In this document: positions 1 to 11,868 of the stretch, one piece after another
Position numbering within the stretch: position 1 is the first letter of the stretch
Layout: every line of letters starts with the position of its first letter
DNA from: Aquanectria penicillioides
Lineage: Eukaryota; Ascomycota; Sordariomycetes; Hypocreales; Nectriaceae
Direction of reading: 5' to 3'
DNA length: 64,000 nt
NCBI GenBank assembly: GCA_003415625.1
Contig: PYIU01000008.1
Coordinates: 62,001-126,000 of the forward strand
Notes under the pieces: generated by a model
What the model was told of the DNA's origin: nothing
Database searches by the model: none
What the model saw: only the letters and a program-made list of their open reading frames with translations
Position numbers and translations under genes: made by a program

Positions 1-341
1 GCCGACTCTCGGCTTCGAGGGTATCCAGGTATGTCGATGTAGTCAGCGTCATCGCAATGGGCTTCCGGACCTTCGGGAACAGGATCGAGTGTATCAGGTG
101 ATCCCACAGCACCGTTGAATCCCTGTCCGACAAGATCACCGTGCTTTCCTGCAAGTTGATCCAACGACTTGCCCTCGAAGCAAACGCCGTCAGACTTCTG
201 GCCTTGATGACAGCCGAGGGCTGCACGGGTGATCATCTCATGCTCGTTATGCTGGCCAAGGAACACCGGCTCGTTGATTGTTCCGAAAGCCGAGACGATG
301 GTAACCCATCCTACAAGTGCCGTGGGGCGTGTGATCCACAT
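1..341 (-). CDS. Secreted protein of unknown function, 5' part only
   Basis: The minus strand is open from an ATG at 341 down to the window edge (about 113 codons, no stop). It begins with Met-Trp-Ile-Thr, followed by a hydrophobic stretch that looks like a signal peptide. The mature part has an Asn-Glu-His-Glu-Met-Ile-Thr-Arg motif, paired cysteines near residues 45-55, a Ser-Leu-Asp-Gln-Leu-Ala-Gly motif and an acidic/Cys stretch with Glu-Ala-His-Cys-Asp-Asp-Ala-Asp. From memory it resembles secreted fungal and actinobacterial proteins sometimes annotated as CinY; no biochemical role is known to me. The 3' end is outside the window, so intactness cannot be judged. Confidence 0.6.
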   Translation of the reverse strand, partial: MWITRPTALVGWVTIVSAFGTINEPVFLGQHNEHEMITRAALGCHQGQKSDGVCFEGKSLDQLAGKHGDLVGQGFNGAVGSPDTLDPVPEGPEAHCDDADYIDIPGYPRSRES

Positions 342-1338
342 ATAGAATAAGCGTATTGAGTGTAATATTGTAGTATAAAAGAGTGACTGGGTGAAAGTAA
401 CGACTGTTGTGTGCGTGAAGAATAACAAAGGGACGTAGATTATAAAAAACAGACAGCGATGGCGAGGTAAATCAACGCATCAGTTGGGAGAGGGTGTGCT
501 GCAATAATAAACGCATCTCACACGGGCGGACATCATTCCTGGTGAGGGAAACCCAAGTGTAAAAGAGGCATGACTCTTCAGCTCCTCGGTGTGTCTACCA
601 ATTGGACAAGAAAGGCGACCACCATCACGGGAGATGGAAATTAGAAGCGGCAGTTGTGGAAGAGCTAGGCCTTGCAGAAAGGGGGTGGCACTGAAGCACA
701 AGGCGGGTACCTGAAAAGGATGCTATAATGATCGGCCTTGTTTTTGGTGGCTTCTCCGGCTACACCAACCGCCTCAGATATCGTGTGATAGTGAAACGTT
801 AAAGTGTCCAGTCGCCGGTGGCGCAAGGCTAAGGGCCTCAGCTCTTCAGCTTGGCTCGCATTCGATGCCAGCCACAGCGCCTAAGATCATTCCCTTAGCC
901 CTATGAAGAAGACTAGGTGCAAGGAGTGACATTCTTCCAGGTTGGTGCCTGTGGTATAATTAATGGCTGTAATCTGGTTGGTGGCCGCTCCGATTTAGCT
1001 CTTATGCGTGAAGATAAACTTAAGCAGGAACAGGGGCAGGTGACACGAGAGAGGCATTTTTGGTCAGGCCTTGCAGGTTTGGTCAGCTATCGAGGGTTTC
1101 TCATAGTTCATCCCTTACTATACTTGATAGGAACTAAGTATGAAGTGGTAACAAGCAACAGACATCTGCACTTTGAGTGCAGCATCGCCAACCAATGTTC
1201 ACTTGTCTATTACGGTTCCATGCACGTTATTCCTTTTACACTCTGCCCTCTTAGCGATACAACCCTATCTACTAATTTACACAGTACTCACTGCACTATA
1301 ACTAATCGTGAGCCCGAAGCCGTTTTACGATAAAATGA
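342..1338. other. Intergenic stretch, no supported gene
   Basis: Short open frames occur on both strands, the longest at 917-1333 plus, but none shows a recognisable motif, signal peptide or splice structure. The part next to 341 presumably holds the promoter of the minus-strand secreted-protein gene. Confidence 0.5.
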
Positions 1339-3000
1339 CGAGCTCGGATCTGGTTATCAAGCGCGCCAAGCTTGGATTATGCAAATTGTCTTCGGCTCCG
1401 TTATGAGGGAAGTCATAATTATAAAGACCTGGCCAAAGCAATACAGCTGCTTATGGTATCGAAAGAGACTGCCTCCGCAAATCCTGGTCTTCCCAGCGCT
1501 AAGATACTTGCGAATCTAACAACGGTATTGAACCTTCGGTACGAAGCGTTCGGCGCTGGGCCAGATCTTCTCGATACTATCCGTTTTAGCTTGGAAGCCT
1601 TTGAGCTCTCAAAGGATGAACCAGACGGCTCGTACCCGGTGATCCTTGGCAATGTCGCTGCTTTTTTGCACTCGTACTATCAAGCCGAGCCGACTGAGGA
1701 GAACCTAGTTAATGCCATGGACATTGTCAGAGATGTGGTAAAGACCCTTGAGCATAACCCTTCTCAACGGGCTTACTTCATATATAGTCTGGCAAGCATG
1801 CTAGAGGACGAATCAAGGTTGCCTTAAGATAATGCATCCACTGAGGACCGCATCGAGGCCCTTGATGAAGGAATTACACTAATGGATGCGTCATCTGAGA
1901 TAGGACACGCCGACAAGGCGTTGGCAGCAAAAACACTAAACCTCTCGAGCCGACTCATCAAACTGAGTTATGAACTAGCGGGCTGTAAATACGATGAGGA
2001 TCTGGAGAAAGCAATTAATAAGGGCAAGGCCGCAGTGAAAATGTGCAACGATAGGCGTAACCAGAAAGGCGATTGTTTAGTACAACTTAAAAATGTGCTT
2101 CAATTGAAGTATAATAGAGTTAAAACAGACGACAACTTTGAGGCCGCGATGTCTGCATTTCGCGAGTGTGCTATGAGGCAAGATACTGGGGACTTTATGC
2201 GTATCTGTGCCCTCTACAGAGCAGCACTCTTATATATAAAAGGAGAAGAATAGGTTAACGCGGCGACATGCGCCGAAAGAGCAGTCAACATGCTACCCGA
2301 TCTTGCTCTCAATGCTCCTCCGGGAGATGACCAACAACGCGCTTTGAATGGACTTTCTGGATTATCAGGACTCGCCGCTTCGCTGGCCCTCAAGGCTGGC
2401 TGGACAGCCGGGAAAGCGTTCAAACTTCTCGAGGAGGGCCGTGGAATCACGTCAATGCGGATAGCCAACTTTAGTCGCACCTTCAACCTCGACCCAGATG
2501 GTCAAGCAGTTCTAAAATCATACAAAGACCTTCGAAGGCGACTCGAGACACCGCTAGCATCTGGATGGTTGGAGGTCGGTTACTCTGCTCCGCTCACCGC
2601 CTTGATTGCCACGAAATCTGGGATTGATCGGGTATTACTACCCGGCTTAGATCTCGCAAGCTGTACGAAGCATTACATCACGATGCAGGTTCCCACTACA
2701 GGTGCGCTCCGAGGCCTTGATTTCGAATGAGCCCATAAAATCAATGAAGATGTGAAAAATGTGCTGGTTTGGGTCTGGAAGATGGCTGTCAAGCCCGTAC
2801 TTCAGCACCTTAGGGTTCATTCCATTTGAAATTTGCGAGACGACTCATCACGACAATCAACTGACAGTTCATCTAGAATCCATTGGGTCACTTCGGGTAT
2901 ATTAGGTATGATACCTATACACGCAGCCTGCTACCATAACGCTTCATCAACAGAAAACACCCTCAGCCACGTGGTATCGAGCTATTCAACCAATGTTTTT
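1339..3000 (+). pseudogene. Broken TPR-CHAT protein gene
   Basis: One reading frame runs through the whole stretch but is cut by stops at 1825 (TAA), 2251 (TAG), 2728 (TGA) and 2827 (TGA). The first two thirds encode degenerate TPR-type repeats (Tyr-Ala-Asn-Cys-Leu-Arg-Leu-Arg-Tyr and similar units with Leu-Ala-Lys-Ala-Ile spacing), as in fungal TPR arrays. The part from about 2400 matches the start of a CHAT caspase-like protease domain: a Leu-Glu-Glu-Gly-Arg-Gly segment, a Val-Trp-Lys-Met-Ala-Val-Lys-Pro-Val-Leu segment near 2765, then Ile-Pro-Ile-His-Ala-Ala and a Ser-Ser-Tyr-Ser segment near 2900-2990. The catalytic Cys region is not found downstream. The frame is preserved between the stops, so decay looks recent. 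The amino end is missing or too diverged to see. Confidence 0.75.
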
Positions 3001-3135
3001 TCTTTGCGACAGTCAATTTACAAGAAAAAGAAAGTTTCTTGTCACATAATTGGCCGTGTACACACTTGGTGCACTTTCTTGAGAGAATACGGTATTTTAG
3101 CGTTAAAGACACAAAGGCATATATATTTACATTAG

Positions 3136-3268
3136 GAAATAATGCTTAAAGATGTTTACAAGCTTATTATGATTGAATACTATAATATATAAGTTAGTTA
3201 TATAAGTTAGTTATATATTAACTATTTACTTTATATTAAAACATTTACATATTTACTGTTACTTATCC
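3136..3268. repeat. AT-rich spacer with a two-copy 13-bp tandem repeat
   Basis: This A+T-rich spacer holds two exact copies of a 13-mer (ATATAAGTTAGTT) at 3187-3199 and 3200-3212, followed by a partial third. It lies between the CHAT relic and the permease 3' end and may include the permease polyadenylation region. Confidence 0.6.
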
Positions 3269-5241
3269 TTAACAACACAGCCTGTATACTCGCTTCCAAA
3301 ATGGCCACTTCATTCTCTCCTCATACTTCATCTCGGGTGAGATGTAAACACGAGAATGTCGCCGACCTGTTTTAATATCCATCTCCTTAACACGCACTAT
3401 ACTTGTGCGATACCACAACTTGTGAGCGAAATAAAATATGAGAACAATTGGGATTGCTATTAGCTTCAGGAAAATGTTCTTAACAATACTGGCAGCGCTG
3501 GTGTCTTGCTTCTCGCCTGACGGAACAAGCGGCGAGATGGCCAGCCAGACCTGTGTGATGAGGATAACTGCGTATCCAAGACAGCCAAAGTAGGAACCCC
3601 AGACTCCTGAGTTCGAGCGAAACTGCAATTGCTGCAAGCTGTTCGAGTTGTAATCCCACGCTTTGCGGAAGCGAATATGGCACAGGCAAATACTGGTCCA
3701 CGTAAACAATGCTGATAAACTACTGATAGATAGCAGCCAGTCAAACAGGGCGCTTTGGGAAGGCATATCGACCATAAATGCAAGGAGTCCAAGTAAGAGA
3801 GCAACTACAATAGCGCTCAGAGGGCGGCCGTGCTTGTCGACATACGCAAAGATTTGAGGCGCCTGGGACTGCTCAGCGAGCGCCACCAGTGTTCGAGTCG
3901 AGCCAAAGACGGAGGAGTTGCCAACGCTAATAATGGCAATAAGGATAACGACATTCATTATGCTCGGCAGGATGGTGGTTCCCACGCTCTCAATGGCAAT
4001 AACAAAGGGGCTGGCAGAGGCATCGGAACTACTTTTCCCGCTGATAAGGCGCGGCTCGTCCGAGGGCACCAAGAGACCAACGAGCAGTAGTGCCACTACA
4101 TAGAAGATTGTGATGCGCCAAAAGACCTGTTTGGCTGCAGTAGGAATCGATTTGCGCGGGTTGGCAGTCTCGGCAGCAGCAAGACCGATGAGCTCGGTGC
4201 CGTTAAAGGCAAATGCTGCTGTGATGAGAACAGAACAGAATCCCTTGAATCCGTTGCGAAAGGCGCCAGGGTCGCGCCAGTATGTGACGCCAATGTAGCT
4301 GCTTTCTGGTCGGCCACCGATATTCGTCACAATGGCAAGCAAGCTAGGTTGTTAGCAGATGGAAATAAGCCAGATATCTGAGACTAACATGAATCCAATG
4401 ATGGCCGTGATTTTGATCAAGGAAAAGACAAATTCAGCTTCTCCGTACATCTTGACACCAAATAAGTTGATGATGATGATAGCACCAAGGAATATGGCAA
4501 TAAAAATGGACTTTGGCAACGTGTCGTTCCAGTACGAAATAGTGTATGCGCCGGCGATGATTTCCAATGGTAGAGTAAAAAGCCATTGCAAGCAGTAACT
4601 AAAAAGGTTAATCTCGTAATCAACATATCGGCGGGTCAACTAACTTCCAACCCATTGCAAAGCCCCATGAAGGATCGAGAAATCGGGTCGAATGGGCAGA
4701 GAAGGCACCCGTGACAGGAAAAAGGACACAGAGCTCTGCGAGAGCCTGCATTGTGCAATACTGCATTGTGCCGATGAAGATGTAGGCCAAAAGCAGCGAG
4801 GCCGGTCCACCATTGTAGAGATCGGACCCGGAGGCGACGAAGAGACCGAGTCCTGCGAGCATGAGCGTGACTTGATCTGTAAATTAGAAAATACGCACCA
4901 ATAGACCCTCCAAATGCGATCATCTGTAAATGACGTCCCTTGAGCTCTCTTACAAGGGCGGTGCTTGCTGTTTTTGCGTTTGCGGCTCGCAAGTCGTAAA
5001 AGCGATCATTTGGTCTTGTCGGCGGCGGCGTCTGCTGGTAGCCGTCGCTGCGGTTTCTGGGTCGTCGCTCAGCACGACGGAAGCCATCCAACCAGTCGGC
5101 GGTCCGACTTGGAGCCGGAGGTTGATCTGTAGAGACGTGGGCAGAGACGTTCCATGAGTTTCCCTTGTTAAGCCTCGTGCCGCCGAGGTCATTCATCTCA
5201 ACGACCTCGACGTCACGCGTTAGTACGATATCACCCTTCAT
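3269..5241 (-). CDS. Amino acid permease, AAT/Gap1 family
   Basis: Proton-coupled plasma-membrane uptake of amino acids is the known role of this family. I read four exons: 5241-4899, 4852-4645, 4598-4389 and 4343-3269, with three introns of 45-46 nt bearing GT and AG ends. The summed length is 1836 nt (611 aa), normal for fungal AAT permeases. Joining the exons restores family signatures: Leu-Lys-Gly-Arg-His-Leu-Gln-Met-Ile-Ala-Phe-Gly-Gly-Ser-Ile-Gly before TM1, Gly-Trp-Asn-Tyr-Cys-Leu-Gln-Trp after intron 2, and Tyr-Trp-Arg-Asp-Pro-Gly-Ala-Phe, Phe-Asn-Gly-Thr-Glu-Leu and Gly-Asn-Ser-Ser-Val-Phe-Gly-Ser-Thr-Arg in exon 4. About 12 hydrophobic segments are visible. The ATG at 5241 gives a long hydrophilic amino tail; an in-frame ATG at 5196 is an alternative start. 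It is the only clearly intact enzyme or transporter gene in the first 25 kb. Substrate range cannot be inferred. Confidence 0.9.
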
Positions 5242-7904
5242 TGAATTCCAGGTTGGGCAGCAAAGCTGCTGCGAAAGAGGCAGGCTGCGTGCGGGGCGGT
5301 AGCGCTTTTTCCTCTTTGGATCCAAGTGCCGCGAAGATAGACACCCAAGTTCTGCCAAGAGCAAGTCGTAAAAGGGTGCACGGATGAACTAGTCAGCCTC
5401 GAGCGCTTGGGCGAGAGAATGGATAGTTAGGAGCGGAATGGTTGTGCCGGCTTCGCATGTTTTATTCTTTCGCACTCCTTATCCAGTCGCTGGCCTGCCG
5501 CAAGCTGGCCGGACAGAGAGACCAGTTTCTTATGCGTATGGGCGGGCGGCCTGGTCTACGAATCCTGCTGCGGGATCCTGTTTGGGGCTCGGCAACGATT
5601 CCCCCTAGGAAGCCAGGGGTGGTGAGATGTCAGGGGTGAGATCAGGGGATACTGTACATCCTCAAGGTGCAGGTGCTCGTTCTCTTTGGACAACGGTGAT
5701 GGCCAGGGACCCATGAACCCTCCGGAATACCTCAGTGGACGGTCCATCAACAAGTACTCCGTGCGTACGGAGCAGATACCCGAAGGCGTGGGTGGCTCTC
5801 CGTCGCAGTCCTGCGATATACATATGGAGTAGTATACACGTACCGGTCTTGCATCGGGCCAAATTGCGCGATGAGGGATTCGTTGTTACGGTGCGTTGGG
5901 ATGATGGCGTGAGAAAATGGGAGCTTGCAACCCCAACCAATTGGACAAGCCATGACCAAAGTTCTTGTTCCACATCCTTGTCTGCTCTGAGTATTGGATG
6001 CCAAAATCCCGTGTGGCCAGGTCTTATCACGAGTAACGGCCATTTAGATAATAGAACTCGGGAGGTGGAAGTGGAAATGCAGGGGCCAGGAGATGAGCCC
6101 AGCCCAGGTTGGTCAATCTGCATTCTGCCATGGTCCTGGTGTGGGAGGACTTGTGCTCTGGCTAAAAATGGATGGTTGGAGCATCAATCATGGTCTTACC
6201 TACTGTGAGAGTCGCACTTAAGCATGCTCCGCGCGCTCTTTCAGATGACTTTGCGAACTGCGACTCAACGCGCACGGTGCGCTCACTGAGACGGCGGTCT
6301 GGACCTGGTAATTCACGTGGAGCGGATATCCTGACGGGAACTCTAGGTGGTGGCGAAGCCTCCTGTATTAGGCCCGTTTGGCTTGACCTAACGGGCGTGA
6401 GATCCGGCGTTTTCCCCCTGACGACCTTCTTCCCGACCGTTCTAGCAGGGTGTAATGGGCATCCTAGCCGCTTCTAGTAGCATGGCCTGGTGGCTGTCAG
6501 TCCCAAGTTGGTGGGTAGGACGTGTGGTGGGCATGTGAACGAGGGGTCAATGCACAGCAGATCTGGTTCCCTTGTCGCCTTAGTCTCATCGGCTGCCGAA
6601 TCCTGAAGGAATTGCACGATCAAAGTCGAGAGGCCTGTTGGCGTTTATCTTGTTTTGTTCGCCAGTGCTGACGCCACCGTTAGTCCAAGGGTTGTTAGGT
6701 CGCATCGTCGGAACGGCAGAATCCCGAGCAGAATGTTTATACCGGCCTATAACCACCGTAAATTTATACGTTATGCTTGCAGCCATGGCCTGTCCTGTGG
6801 CGTTGTTGCGCTATCCTACACGCCAACACAGTAGCTTTCCGTGCCACATTAGCTCCGCAGTGCTGGAAGAGGAATGGAATGCACCCCGACAATAGCTCCA
6901 TTTGCCTTGTCAAAAACCTTGGCAAGGCCGATAACGGTACCCACAGACAATACTAATACTACTGGCTTCATACAGCAACTGTTTCGCTGGTGGATGCTCA
7001 TGGCCGAGCGCAGCCGCGGCGATTTGCTTGCCTCAGGGGCGGACGTTCCGTCGAAGCCGAGACGAAATATCGGCGAGGGGGAATACTGGTGACAGCAAGA
7101 CTATGAACACGTACTCGATGGATTTGCTAGGGGATGTTTCGACGAACAGGCATCATCACGTGGTTGAATGTCTGTGCTGATATGTTTTTCCACCAAGAAT
7201 GAGACACATTGATTGTGAAGGCTATCTCAAATTATGAGAAGAGAAATAAAATTCCGATACTCCTTTATTAGGGGAGTAGGATAAAATTGCATCATATTTA
7301 TAAACACCTGCCTGCATGGGTGAGTAACTCGATTTTTTTGCATTCGGAACGATGCCAGGCCATCGCAGTGTCAGCGGAATACCTAGTGTCTCAATGTAAT
7401 TAGCCAACGAAAATCCATCTTGGTGAGGAAACATGGCATGGGTTCTAGAGATATTATATAAAATCACTATATTCCTTCCTGGAAGTGGTGAGATTGCGCT
7501 TGGTCGACCAGCATGGAGCGTGTTGTATGATGCTTGAGCGCCTGCATGATCTGAATGACTCGTTTCAGAGCAATCCAAGGTCAACATGTGCAGTGGAGTT
7601 TTTTTTACCAAAATTAGAGGCCTGTTACCGCCTCGTTGATTAATTATTTAAATCAAGGTCTCGGAGCCGAATGTCGGGGAATCCTTATAAATCCGGGAAT
7701 CCTTATAAGGTGGACTCCGGTGCCTTGTCACTCAATATGGAGGCCATGCGTACATTTAGATTGCATCCTTTCTATTTCTGATGCAACCCGCCTAAAACAA
7801 GTTATTCCATCTCCGGGGAGTGTGTACCCAACTACTGAGAATCACGAGGTATACTGTGGGCTCTATACCCTGATCTTGAGCTTGGTTTAACTTCCTAGGA
7901 ACAA
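5242..7904. other. Long stretch without a supported gene
   Basis: Many short frames occur on both strands (for example 5735-6208 plus and 7222-7611 minus), none with a motif I recognise or a splice structure that extends it. Parts of 6600-7090 plus are hydrophobic in one frame and could be transporter remains, but I cannot name a family. The first few hundred bases should contain the permease promoter. Confidence 0.45.
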
Positions 7905-10527
7905 TTAGCAGGAATTATCCAGGTGCTCTGACGACTTACCACCACCACCACCACAGCCTCCACTGCTCCCACAACTGTCTCTACAAGTGCTGCCACCCCC
8001 TCCACAGGCGACACCCACCAGATCTTCCCCCCGTCTCCAGAATTTCCTCCACCTAAGTCATGTTAGCTGCTTTATACACTTGAGATGGCCTATAACTTAG
8101 CTCCGCATTGTGTCTCTGCGGAACCACAACACTCGGCCAAGTTAGCAGGACGAGAAAAAGAGGAATGTAAGGGACTTACAAAAACACTATTAGCTGTTAA
8201 GCCACAGGCGCCAGAACCCCCACAGCTCCCGTTGCAGAAAATCTCCGTGGGGTTCCTTAGCTTATGAGTACATGGATCAGAGCCACTGTACATTTCAGAA
8301 CATAGATATGCTGCGGCCTAGCAGGGTACGAAAGCTGCACGGGTTAATTGATGAGCAATGCTCGCTTACCACCCTACATCATAAATACTCACCAGTCTAA
8401 TCAAATCCCCAGTGCTTGTATCGTTCCGATTGTGGTGGCAGAATGTTCCCCTGTTTCTCGCTGCGGGGACGTGCCTTGATGTGGTGGATGTTCAATTTCC
8501 GTCTTTGTCGATAACACAACTGTTTATTTGCTTTCCGCTGTTCCGTTTTGATATAAGGTTCGTTTATTTGGATAGAGTTGTGTGCCGAGATGTGGCCGGC
8601 CGTGTCCAAGTTGGCTGGATTAGCTATACGTGTTAGAACCAACCGCCAATCATCGTTGGTGGCTTACTTGTAGAATTCCACCGTGAGAACGAACCATTAA
8701 TATTGTGCCATAGCTTTTCCATTGGTGACTCATGGCGAAAGCGTGGAGCTGGCAAATCAAGTTAGTTGAGAAGCTTCCTTGTCAGACGGAATGGCCCACA
8801 TTCACAGTACCAGCAAGCACACTCAGAATCTGGCTCATTGTACATTTCCTGGCACACTTGGCTTGTCCAGTCAAATGATTCGGACAACTTTACTTCACCG
8901 ATTCGGTCATCGTGGTCAATAAACTTTCTGGTTAGCTCCACAGAGAAGCGGTAGTATGTGCTGGGACATAGCTGGTGAGTGTGCCATGCTCGGTCCACTT
9001 CCGACCTTGGCACGGAGACTTTGAGGGTATGTGATTTAATAATGCTAAAAAAACCGCCTATACTTGTCCCAAAGCCGTGTCATAGTTTCCGTGACTCATG
9101 GGCTATGCGGCCAGTCGATCTTGATCATCTTCTCGACAAAGCCTCCTTAACGGGTGATTCCCCTACCAAATCCAGGCCAAATCCAGGCCCAATCCACTTG
9201 GATTATCCTAATACTGAGACAACATTCTCCGAACAGATAATTTGCATGATTCAAACAGCTTTGAGTCCTTGCTGTCGCCAAAGATTGTTGCTAAAGCTTG
9301 AGTGTCTTGCAGACCCGGGTCTATTCTTTCTCGGACTTTTCTCATCTCAATGGACCATCGATTCTCACTAAACAAGCTGAGAATCCTATCTACCAAATTT
9401 GATCTTTGGATCGTTTGATCGAGAAAAGCTTGGTAACTTTTCGCACTGACGGTCGAAGTCCAACGCTGGAGCCCGTCCAAGTTGAGGATCGTCCCTCGGA
9501 TAGGCGCGCCATTTCGCAGGTGAAGGGTTGTGTCAGTTGCAAAATTCCTTACGATTAGGGCCTGCTTTGGGATCCAAAATCTGAATGAAGAATTTGTACA
9601 GGTAAACTTGAATTTTCTGTCTCCATATCATCGTCCAATTAACCCAGGTCTCCTATAAGATGTTAGCAACATTGCCATAACATTAGCATCTAACCCACGC
9701 CATTGTTGGAGGAGTCTTCTCTAGATTGCAAGTTGTCCAAGGGACGCGCTGCATCGTGCTACAAGCTGGACATCTGGTGTTTTTGACGAGACCATCATTG
9801 ACGTTACCCCACGTGCGGCCAACCTGGGGGACCCAGCGGTCATTGTTCGCCTCGGATATACGGTATTTAAAGCGGCGATCAATTGCGGCATTAATCTGCT
9901 TCCATGGTATACCTGTGTGCCAAAGCTTTCCCGCCCCGTACCGAATAGAATGCCCGAGGAAAGCTCTGGGGTTGAGCATGTGTGTGTGGAAAACCAGCAA
10001 GACATCTAAGACGATGAGCATAACGTTTCAAATGCCAAGGCCAACATACCTAGAGGAGGCAAGATCATTGTTGAACTTGGTTGTTTCGTGTCTTCTTCCT
10101 TCAAGGACACTTGGAATCGTGACGGTCATTGGCGACGTTGGGCACTGGGCATTTCTCATCAAGCGTGCTTTTGTGGTGGGCTATGCGGCTGCGCTCGGCT
10201 CGGGTATCCCAGATACCCAAAGCCCATCGGTATGACCAATCTCCTTCTTCAACTTCTGAAAAGCGTGCATGAGCTTCAGATGGATTAGGCACATACCCAC
10301 GCTCAGTCCGTGGACATCTGCCTCACTGAGATCCGTGAATAGAATGTCGATATTATGTTTCGGACGCGTCTGAAGTCGACTGGTGGTCGAAAGGCGTTGT
10401 CCAGCCGGTTGGCGCTTCCGCCTCTAATGCTGGGCCCGGAGGCTCCTCGAGGCGACACATGGGGAGCGAGTTTGTCGAAGCAAGCTTTGCAATAGTTCAG
10501 CTGAAGCAGGCATAACGAATCGCCCAC
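7905..10527 (-). pseudogene. Broken glycine-rich domain protein (DUF1399/GRDP type)
   Basis: Fragments in family order lie on the minus strand. They are: a His-Leu-Lys-Leu-Met-His-Ala-Phe motif near 10275; Leu-Leu-Val-Phe-His-Thr-His-Met-Leu-Asn-Pro-Arg-Ala-Phe with a Cys-Pro-Ala-Cys pair (10021-9683); a linker ending Val-Arg-Arg-Met-Leu-Ser (9480-9208); Asp-Arg-Ala-Trp-His-Thr-His-Gln-Leu, Phe-Ile-Asp-His-Asp-Asp and Cys-Ala-Cys-Trp-Tyr-Cys-Glu (9013-8762); Gly-His-Ile-Ser-Ala-His-Asn and Lys-His-Trp-Gly (8642-8397); and a Gly/Cys-rich tail (about 8320-7905). Consecutive fragments sit in different frames and at least three stops interrupt 9208-9015, including a TAG where the family has Trp. 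GRDP proteins are known from plants and fungi, in plants linked to stress responses; the fungal role is unknown to me. The stretch 10290-10527 is assigned only by position. Confidence 0.8.
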
Positions 10528-10960
10528 TAATTCCGTACTAGATCGGCAATAAGCATTTCCGATTGTTTCCGTAACGGCGGGCTGAGGAATGCGAAACGTT
10601 GGTGTGGAGCATTAGCCTATCGCCCGTTAGGATGGTCAGCTCACCTGCGAAGATGGTTGCCTTCCATATTCCCGCCGTTGTAAATGACCTGTCCAGATGG
10701 GAGTATTGTGATCATTACTTATTTCAGCAGCTCTGCCATTTACGCATTATCTCTTGCTACTGAGGTCTCGTATACCAACGTAATTTTCTCAAGTAGTGAA
10801 GTTTTAGAGCATCAACTTACTCACCATCCCATATCAATCATGTTAATCCTCAATACTATATGCACTTCTAAACTAACATATATTAAGACAAAATTTCCTT
10901 CGATAGTGCCTCGTGTGCAATTTGTCATATAGAGGTTGACCTAGTATGCGCACGCTCTGT
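10528..10960. other. AT-rich intergenic stretch
   Basis: No gene is supported. The part 10690-10930 is A+T-rich with short hydrophobic frames only. Confidence 0.5.
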
Positions 10961-11868
10961 TTAAAGTCGCCCACGACGTCCATCCTCAGCAATCTTCAAA
11001 ACGGGTTTCAGATTATTCACCCTGTACCACAGACTCCCGAGCCCCTGTTCGAGACCTCTAGCCTCCTCACGCCGGAACCACTCCTCCGCTGATTTGATGC
11101 GGTTGGGATGAATCTCATCCAGCAACTTGAAGTCGCGCGTAATTACGCCCTTGTTTCCACCCGAGTATTTCCATGCATTCCAAAACCCAGTAAAGTTTTG
11201 GCGGAGGGTCATCGCTGCTGGGTCTGCAAGATCGGAATTGTAGCCACTACTTACCGTCCCATTTCCCATGGGCCCAGATGACCAGTAGGCATCCAGGTCA
11301 ACATCAATGTATCGAGCAGGGTGGCCTGTAACGCTCTGAAATGCCCTTGCCAGGTCCTCATACCCAATCAAGTCAATACCAACCTCAAGTTCCATACAAT
11401 TACTTCGGTCCTGGTGATCGAAGAGCCAACGGACATAATATTCGCAGTCGTCCAGATCAACGTGGCAGACAGCCCCATCGCCGAGAGGCACTCGCCAAGT
11501 CACCACCCCATCTTCGATTGTTGGGCTCATAGACGTGCCTGAGCATATCGTCATTGAGATATAGGGCCCAGTAGTGAAAGCGGCTACTCCCATTCGCTCT
11601 GCGTTCCGAGGGTGCCTGTTCTGCTGCAAGATCCATTCGGCAATTCGCCCCTTTCCATCATAATGACCAGATCTAAACTTTGGATCGTAGCCGCTCTTCT
11701 TGTAGGCGAAATGAAGGTTCCCATAGACGAAGAATTTAATCCCCTCCTCGCACGAGCTGAGGTGGCATCCCTTGTCAAGAATCGGACGTTGTATGCACCA
11801 TCCTTGACAAGGCCGCGAATGACAGGAATGCCTTGGGCGCCGGTCCCGCCAACGACAAAACTAAAGGA
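10961..11868 (-). pseudogene. NmrA-like NAD(P)-binding protein gene with an internal deletion
   Basis: The amino end (about 11868-11755) has the Rossmann signature Val-Val-Gly-Gly-Thr-Gly-Ala-Gln-Gly followed by Arg-Phe-Leu-Thr-Arg-Asp. It then jumps directly to Glu-Glu-Gly-Ile-Lys-Phe-Phe-Val-Tyr-Gly-Asn-Leu, which in the family lies some 50-60 residues later, and the two pieces are in different frames. From there the frame is open to the stop at 10961, with Tyr-Asp-Pro-Lys-Phe, Gly-Lys-Gly-Arg-Ile-Ala-Glu-Trp and a complete-looking C-terminal half (11629-10961 is 222 aa). NmrA-like proteins are atypical short-chain dehydrogenases, often redox sensors. The lost stretch holds much of the nucleotide-binding domain, so function is unlikely. 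No clean start codon is in frame with the Rossmann motif. Confidence 0.8.

Noticed and set aside
917..1333. 138-codon plus-strand frame
   Set aside because: No motif, signal peptide or splice partner; composition looks non-coding and it lies just upstream of a pseudogene in a different frame.
5735..6208. 157-codon plus-strand frame and overlapping minus-strand frames
   Set aside because: Frames overlap on both strands with no recognisable family text, typical of GC-rich non-coding DNA.
7922..7962. ACC/CCA triplet run as a microsatellite feature
   Set aside because: It is the complement of the glycine codons in the tail of the DUF1399 relic, so it is explained by the gene.
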